A stretch of 8,321 nt of DNA from an uncultured Eubacteriales bacterium (GTDB taxonomy: Bacteria; Bacillota; Clostridia; Oscillospirales; CAG-272). Under the pieces are notes generated by a model, which had not been told where the DNA came from, made no database searches, and saw nothing but the letters and a program-made list of their open reading frames with translations. The first letter of the stretch is position 1. The number at the start of each line of letters is the position of its first letter. This document shows positions 4,865 to 8,321 of the stretch, piece by piece. Location: contig CAKRWK010000041.1 of assembly GCA_934417455.1 (NCBI GenBank), forward strand, positions 1 through 8,321, read 5' to 3'. A program made the position numbers and the translations under genes.

Positions 4865-6412
4865 ATGACGAATACAACGCCGGCCCTTGAACTGAAACAC
4901 GTAACCAAGCGTTTCGGAAACGTTCTGGCCAACAACGACATCAACATGGAATTTAATCACGGCGAAATCGTGGCTGTTCTCGGCGAAAACGGAAGCGGAA
5001 AAACCACGCTTATGAACATGATTGCCGGTATTTATTATCCCGACGAGGGCGAAATCTTCGTTGACGGAACCCCGGCCTCCATACGTTCCCCGAAGGATGC
5101 GTTCGGATATAAAATCGGTATGATTCACCAGCACTTCAAACTGGTGGATATATTCACTGCCACGGAGAACATCTTACTCGGCATTGACGACGGTGAACCC
5201 TTTAACCTGAAAAAAGCGGCCGCCCGCGTGTCGGATATTACGGCGCGATACGGCTTTGACATAGACCCGCAGAAAAAAATATACGAAATGGCTGTATCAG
5301 AGAAACAGACGGTGGAGATTCTGAAAGTCCTCTATCGCGGCGCGGATATTCTCATTCTTGACGAGCCGACCGCCGTTCTGACGCCGCAGGAAACGGACAA
5401 ACTCTTTGCCGTTCTGCGCCGTATGCGCGACGACGGGAAAACCATTATTATCATTACCCACAAAATGCACGAGGTGCTCTCCATTTCCGACCGTGTGGCC
5501 GTCGTGCGCCGCGGCGAGCATATCGCCACGGTGGAGACGAAAACGACAAGCGAGGCGGCGCTGACCGAAATGATGGTCGGTAAAAAAGTCAGCCTCAATA
5601 TCGGTCGCGATATGCCCGTGAATCCCGAGCGCCGTCTGAAAGTGCGCCATCTGAATTACAAAACGCCCGAGGGCATCAGCATTCTCGATGACATTTCTTT
5701 TTCCGCGCGCAGCGGTGAAATCCTCGGTATTGCCGGCATTGCCGGGTCGGGTCAGCGCGAACTTCTCGAAACCATCGCCGGCCTTCAGACGCCCGACAGC
5801 GGTTCCGTCACTTATATTGAACCGGACAGCGGGGAAGAGGTTGACCTCCTGAAAAAAACGCCGTTTGAAATCCGCGAACTCGGCGTCCGTCTCTCTTTCG
5901 TTCCCGAAGACCGTCTCGGCATGGGACTTGTCGGCAACATGGACATCACGGATAACATGATGCTCCGTTCCTACCGGCGCGGCAAGTCCGTGTTCGTCGA
6001 CCGCAAGCCGCCGAAAAATCTGGCGGAACGCATTATCGAAAGTCTGCAGGTCGTGACGCCGGGAACCGCGACGCCCGTGCGCCGTCTTTCGGGCGGTAAC
6101 GTGCAGAAGGTGTTGGTCGGCCGTGAAATCGCCGCCGCGCCGACGGTGCTGATGGCCGCATATCCCGTGCGCGGTCTTGACATCAATTCCTCTTACATGA
6201 TTTACAACCTGCTCAACGAGCAAAAGAAAAACGGCGTCGCCGTCATTTTTGTCGGGGAAGACCTCGACGTGCTGGTGGAACTTTGCGACCGCATCCTTGT
6301 CATTGCGGGCGGAAAAGTCACGGGCATTGTGGACGGACGGACGACGAAAAAAGAAGAAATCGGTCTTCTGATGACCAAAGCGGAAGGAGTGAATGCGGAT
6401 GAACACGAATAA
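4865..6412 (+). CDS. ABC importer ATPase, two nucleotide-binding domains (nucleoside type)
   Basis: Cytoplasmic energising subunit of the BMP-type importer, 515 residues, with two ABC domains fused in one chain like RbsA or NupB. Domain 1 (about 8-240) has Walker A G-E-N-G-S-G-K-T-T (40-48), Q-loop Q89, Walker B I-L-I-L-D-E (162-167) and switch H199. Its signature is degenerate: A-V-S-E-K-Q (143-148) instead of L-S-G-G-Q. Domain 2 (about 257-500) has the reverse: Walker A lacks the lysine (G-I-A-G-S-G-Q-R, 291-298) and Walker B lacks the acids (A432, Y433), but the signature L-S-G-G-N (408-412) is intact. One functional ATP site is therefore expected, formed by Walker A of domain 1 and the signature of domain 2. 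The ATG at 4865 has GGAG seven bases upstream; an in-frame TTG at 4838 lies in the terminator tail. The end overlaps the permease start by 14 bases. Confidence 0.95.
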   Translation: MTNTTPALELKHVTKRFGNVLANNDINMEFNHGEIVAVLGENGSGKTTLMNMIAGIYYPDEGEIFVDGTPASIRSPKDAFGYKIGMIHQHFKLVDIFTATENILLGIDDGEPFNLKKAAARVSDITARYGFDIDPQKKIYEMAVSEKQTVEILKVLYRGADILILDEPTAVLTPQETDKLFAVLRRMRDDGKTIIIITHKMHEVLSISDRVAVVRRGEHIATVETKTTSEAALTEMMVGKKVSLNIGRDMPVNPERRLKVRHLNYKTPEGISILDDISFSARSGEILGIAGIAGSGQRELLETIAGLQTPDSGSVTYIEPDSGEEVDLLKKTPFEIRELGVRLSFVPEDRLGMGLVGNMDITDNMMLRSYRRGKSVFVDRKPPKNLAERIIESLQVVTPGTATPVRRLSGGNVQKVLVGREIAAAPTVLMAAYPVRGLDINSSYMIYNLLNEQKKNGVAVIFVGEDLDVLVELCDRILVIAGGKVTGIVDGRTTKKEEIGLLMTKAEGVNADEHE

Positions 6413-7550
6413 TTCCGTCAATGAAAAAAAGACGCGCGAACCTTTCTTTCATATCGAGAAAAACGTGTCGCCCACGCTCAGAAAGTCCGTCGGCGTCCGC
6501 GCCGGCGCCATTCTGCTGTCCCTTCTTTTTTGCGGAATTCTGACTTTTCTGCTGACGGGAACCAACCCCTTTCGTATGTACGGACAGATGTTTACCGGCA
6601 ACTTCGGCACGGCAAACAACACATGGGTCATGCTTCAGAACCTTGCGTTCCTGCTTTGCGTCTCCCTCGCCGTGACCCCGGCTTTCAAAATGAAATTCTG
6701 GAACACCGGCGCGGAGGGACAGGCCCTGATGGGCGGTCTTGCCACGGCCGTCTGCATGTATTACGGAAAGGGCCTTCCTCTTTTCGTGCTGATTCCGCTG
6801 ATGTTTGTCAGCGCGATGGCAGCGGGTGCGCTTTGGGCCGTGATTCCCGCGATTTTCAAAGCATATTTCAACACCAACGAAACGCTTTTCACGCTCATGA
6901 TGAACTATGTCGCCATGCAACTTATTATCTTCTTCATGAGGCAATGGAACAAACTCAGCGCCAGTGTGGACAGCAGCCAACTTGACCCCTCCGGTGCCAT
7001 CGGCCGTTTCTTCAACGGTGCGACGGGCGTCCGCAAGTACGTGATTGACATTGCCGTTGTCGTCGTGATTACGGTGCTGATGTATGTGTATCTCCGTTAC
7101 AGCAAGCATGGCTACGAACTCTCCGTCGTCGGCGAAAGTCAGAACACCGCGCGCTGTATCGGAATCGACGTCAAAAAGGTCATTATCCGCACCATGGCGC
7201 TCTCCGGTCTTGTCGCCGGTGTCTGCGGTTTCCTTCTGGTCGGTACGGCGCAGAACATTTCATCTTCCATTGTGGACGGCCGCGGTTTTACCGCCATCAT
7301 GGTGTCGTGGCTTGCCAAATTCAATCCGGTCATCATGATTTTCGCATCCTTCCTTCTCGTGTTTCTTGATATCGGAGCGCTGGAAGTTTCTTCTCAGTCC
7401 GGCATTGCACCCTCGTTTCCCGATATTATCACGGGTATTATTCTGTTCTTTATCATCGGATGCGAATTTTTTATTCAGTATAAACTCGTTCCCACCGCCC
7501 GTTTCATGAAACTCGCGGAAAAGTTCAAGAGACATAAGGAGGACGCGTAA
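6399..7550 (+). CDS. ABC importer permease 1 (BPD_transp_2 family, nucleoside type)
   Basis: First membrane subunit of the importer, 383 residues, of the family that includes NupP/YufP and the ribose permease RbsC. A cytosolic N-terminus rich in charged residues (about 1-30) is followed by the first membrane helix (about 35-53) and further hydrophobic segments. The family motif appears as F-W-N-T-G-A-E-G-Q (100-108). The cytoplasmic coupling loop has Y-S-K-H-G-Y-E-L-S-V-V-G-E-S-Q-N-T-A-R-C-I-G-I, equivalent to the G-x-N-P-x-A-A-x-x-A-G-I loop that contacts the ATPase. Two in-frame ATGs are possible, 6393 and 6399. AAGGAG (6384-6389) is 9 bases from 6399 but only 3 from 6393, so 6399 is preferred. 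Translation is coupled to the ATPase gene upstream (14-base overlap) and to permease 2 downstream (TAATG). Confidence 0.93.
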   Translation: MNTNNSVNEKKTREPFFHIEKNVSPTLRKSVGVRAGAILLSLLFCGILTFLLTGTNPFRMYGQMFTGNFGTANNTWVMLQNLAFLLCVSLAVTPAFKMKFWNTGAEGQALMGGLATAVCMYYGKGLPLFVLIPLMFVSAMAAGALWAVIPAIFKAYFNTNETLFTLMMNYVAMQLIIFFMRQWNKLSASVDSSQLDPSGAIGRFFNGATGVRKYVIDIAVVVVITVLMYVYLRYSKHGYELSVVGESQNTARCIGIDVKKVIIRTMALSGLVAGVCGFLLVGTAQNISSSIVDGRGFTAIMVSWLAKFNPVIMIFASFLLVFLDIGALEVSSQSGIAPSFPDIITGIILFFIIGCEFFIQYKLVPTARFMKLAEKFKRHKEDA

Positions 7551-8321
7551 TGCTTGCCTATATCATACAGCGTGCCGTTGTGCAGGGAACACCGCTTCTG
7601 TTCGGCTGTACCGGTGAAATCATTACGGAAAAATCCGGCAACTTAAACCTCGGTATTCCCGGTATCATGTACATAGGTGCCATCTCCAGTGTTATCGGCG
7701 GATTCTTCTATCAGGAAAGCGTGACGAAAGTCAACGGCTTTCTCGCTATTGTCATCCCGTTTCTGTCGGCACTGATAGGCGCCGGCCTTGCCTCGCTGAT
7801 TTACTGTTTTCTGACGGTCACCCTGCGTGCCAATCAGAACGTTACCGGTCTGGCCCTGACCACGTTTGGTATCGGTTTCGGTAACTTCTTCGGCGGCTCG
7901 CTTATCAAACTGTCGGGCAGTGAAACCCCGTCCATTGCGCTGACGAAAATCGCGAAGTACTACAAGAAAACGCTCCCGTTTGCAAAAAGTATGGGTGATT
8001 TCGGGAAGATTTTCTTCTCTTACGGCTTCATGGTCTACCTTGCCATTCTCCTTGCCGTTGCCGCGGCGATTGTCCTGAAGCGTACACGCGTCGGCCTGTA
8101 TCTGCGCGCGGTCGGCGAAAACCCTGCGACGGCGGACGCCGCCGGTATCAACGTGACGGCGTATAAATATGTGTCCACCTGCGTCGGCGGTATGATTGCC
8201 GGCCTCGGCGGCCTCTATTATATCATGGACTATGTTAACGGCTCCTGGTCGAACGACGCGTTCGGCGACCGCGGTTGGCTTGCCATCGCGCTTGTTATCT
8301 TCACGATCTGGCGCCCGAACG
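7550..8321 (+). CDS. ABC importer permease 2 (BPD_transp_2 family), 3' end outside window
   Basis: Second membrane subunit, 257 complete codons visible with no stop, running off the right edge. It forms the transmembrane pore with permease 1. Family features are visible in order: T-E-K-S-G-N-L-N-L-G-I-P-G (26-38), a variant of the usual N-L-G-x-E-G; A-N-Q-N-V-T-G-L-A-L-T (like G-E-N-x-S-G-L-A-L); the coupling loop R-V-G-L-Y-L-R-A-V-G-E-N-P-A-T-A-D-A-A-G-I-N-V (about 181-203) that contacts the ATPase; and G-D-R-G-W-L-A-I-A-L-V-I-F near the edge. The start ATG at 7550 shares its A with the stop of permease 1, with AAGGAGG (7536-7542) seven bases upstream, so the two permeases are translated in a coupled, near equimolar way. 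Members of this subfamily are usually about 300 residues, so roughly 50 are missing. Confidence 0.93.
   Translation, partial: MLAYIIQRAVVQGTPLLFGCTGEIITEKSGNLNLGIPGIMYIGAISSVIGGFFYQESVTKVNGFLAIVIPFLSALIGAGLASLIYCFLTVTLRANQNVTGLALTTFGIGFGNFFGGSLIKLSGSETPSIALTKIAKYYKKTLPFAKSMGDFGKIFFSYGFMVYLAILLAVAAAIVLKRTRVGLYLRAVGENPATADAAGINVTAYKYVSTCVGGMIAGLGGLYYIMDYVNGSWSNDAFGDRGWLAIALVIFTIWRPN

Noticed and set aside
3529..4947. Long reverse-strand open frame of 472 codons opposite the lipoprotein gene
   Set aside because: It is a by-product of the biased codons on the forward strand: composition is skewed to V, G, F and N, no domain is recognisable, and the forward frame is a clear BMP protein.
5297..6421. 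Long reverse-strand open frame opposite the ATPase gene
   Set aside because: It is rich in H, R, F and D with no family resemblance, and the forward ATPase motifs are unmistakable.

Overview
The window looks like a chromosomal segment from an anaerobic Firmicute of the class Clostridia, with a moderately high GC content by eye. The reasons are AGGAGG-type ribosome binding sites, a Gram-positive lipoprotein signal peptide, a purine riboswitch in front of xpt, and protein sequences that read like clostridial members of their families. No close relative can be named from the sequence alone. I see no rRNA, tRNA, CRISPR array, insertion sequence or phage structural gene.

Layout from left to right. 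Bases 1-538 are the 3' end of a uracil/xanthine permease gene (NCS2 family), closed by a strong intrinsic terminator. A promoter then drives mutY (660-1712), the adenine glycosylase that removes A opposite 8-oxoguanine. A small reverse-strand gene of unknown function (1709-1921) converges on mutY, and the two stop codons share the bases TTAA. A divergent forward gene (2022-2543) encodes a small P-loop NTPase with a GKDT Walker A motif, similar in style to phage-type deoxynucleotide kinases.

The right two thirds is a purine salvage and uptake block. A consensus promoter (TTGACA, 17 bases, TATAAT) lies over a 9-base-arm palindrome that looks like a repressor operator. It is followed by a guanine-class purine riboswitch (about 2676-2738), a terminator (2797-2830), and xpt (2851-3423), the xanthine phosphoribosyltransferase. 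Next come four genes of a purine nucleoside-type ABC importer: a BMP/PnrA-family lipoprotein (3508-4779), a double-domain ATPase (4865-6412), and two membrane permeases (6399-7550, and 7550 running off the right edge). ATPase, permease 1 and permease 2 are translationally coupled by overlapping ends.

The logic is coherent: the importer brings in nucleosides, Xpt converts the free base to a nucleotide using PRPP, and the promoter-proximal riboswitch senses guanine or hypoxanthine to shut expression off. Hairpins with T-rich tails stand immediately before the ribosome binding sites of xpt, the lipoprotein gene and the ATPase gene, so expression probably steps down or is re-set at each junction. 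I did not find a wholly new system. The most interesting points are the combined operator plus riboswitch control, the unusual possible switching helix of that riboswitch, the unknown small genes at 1709-1921 and 2022-2543, and the serial terminators.
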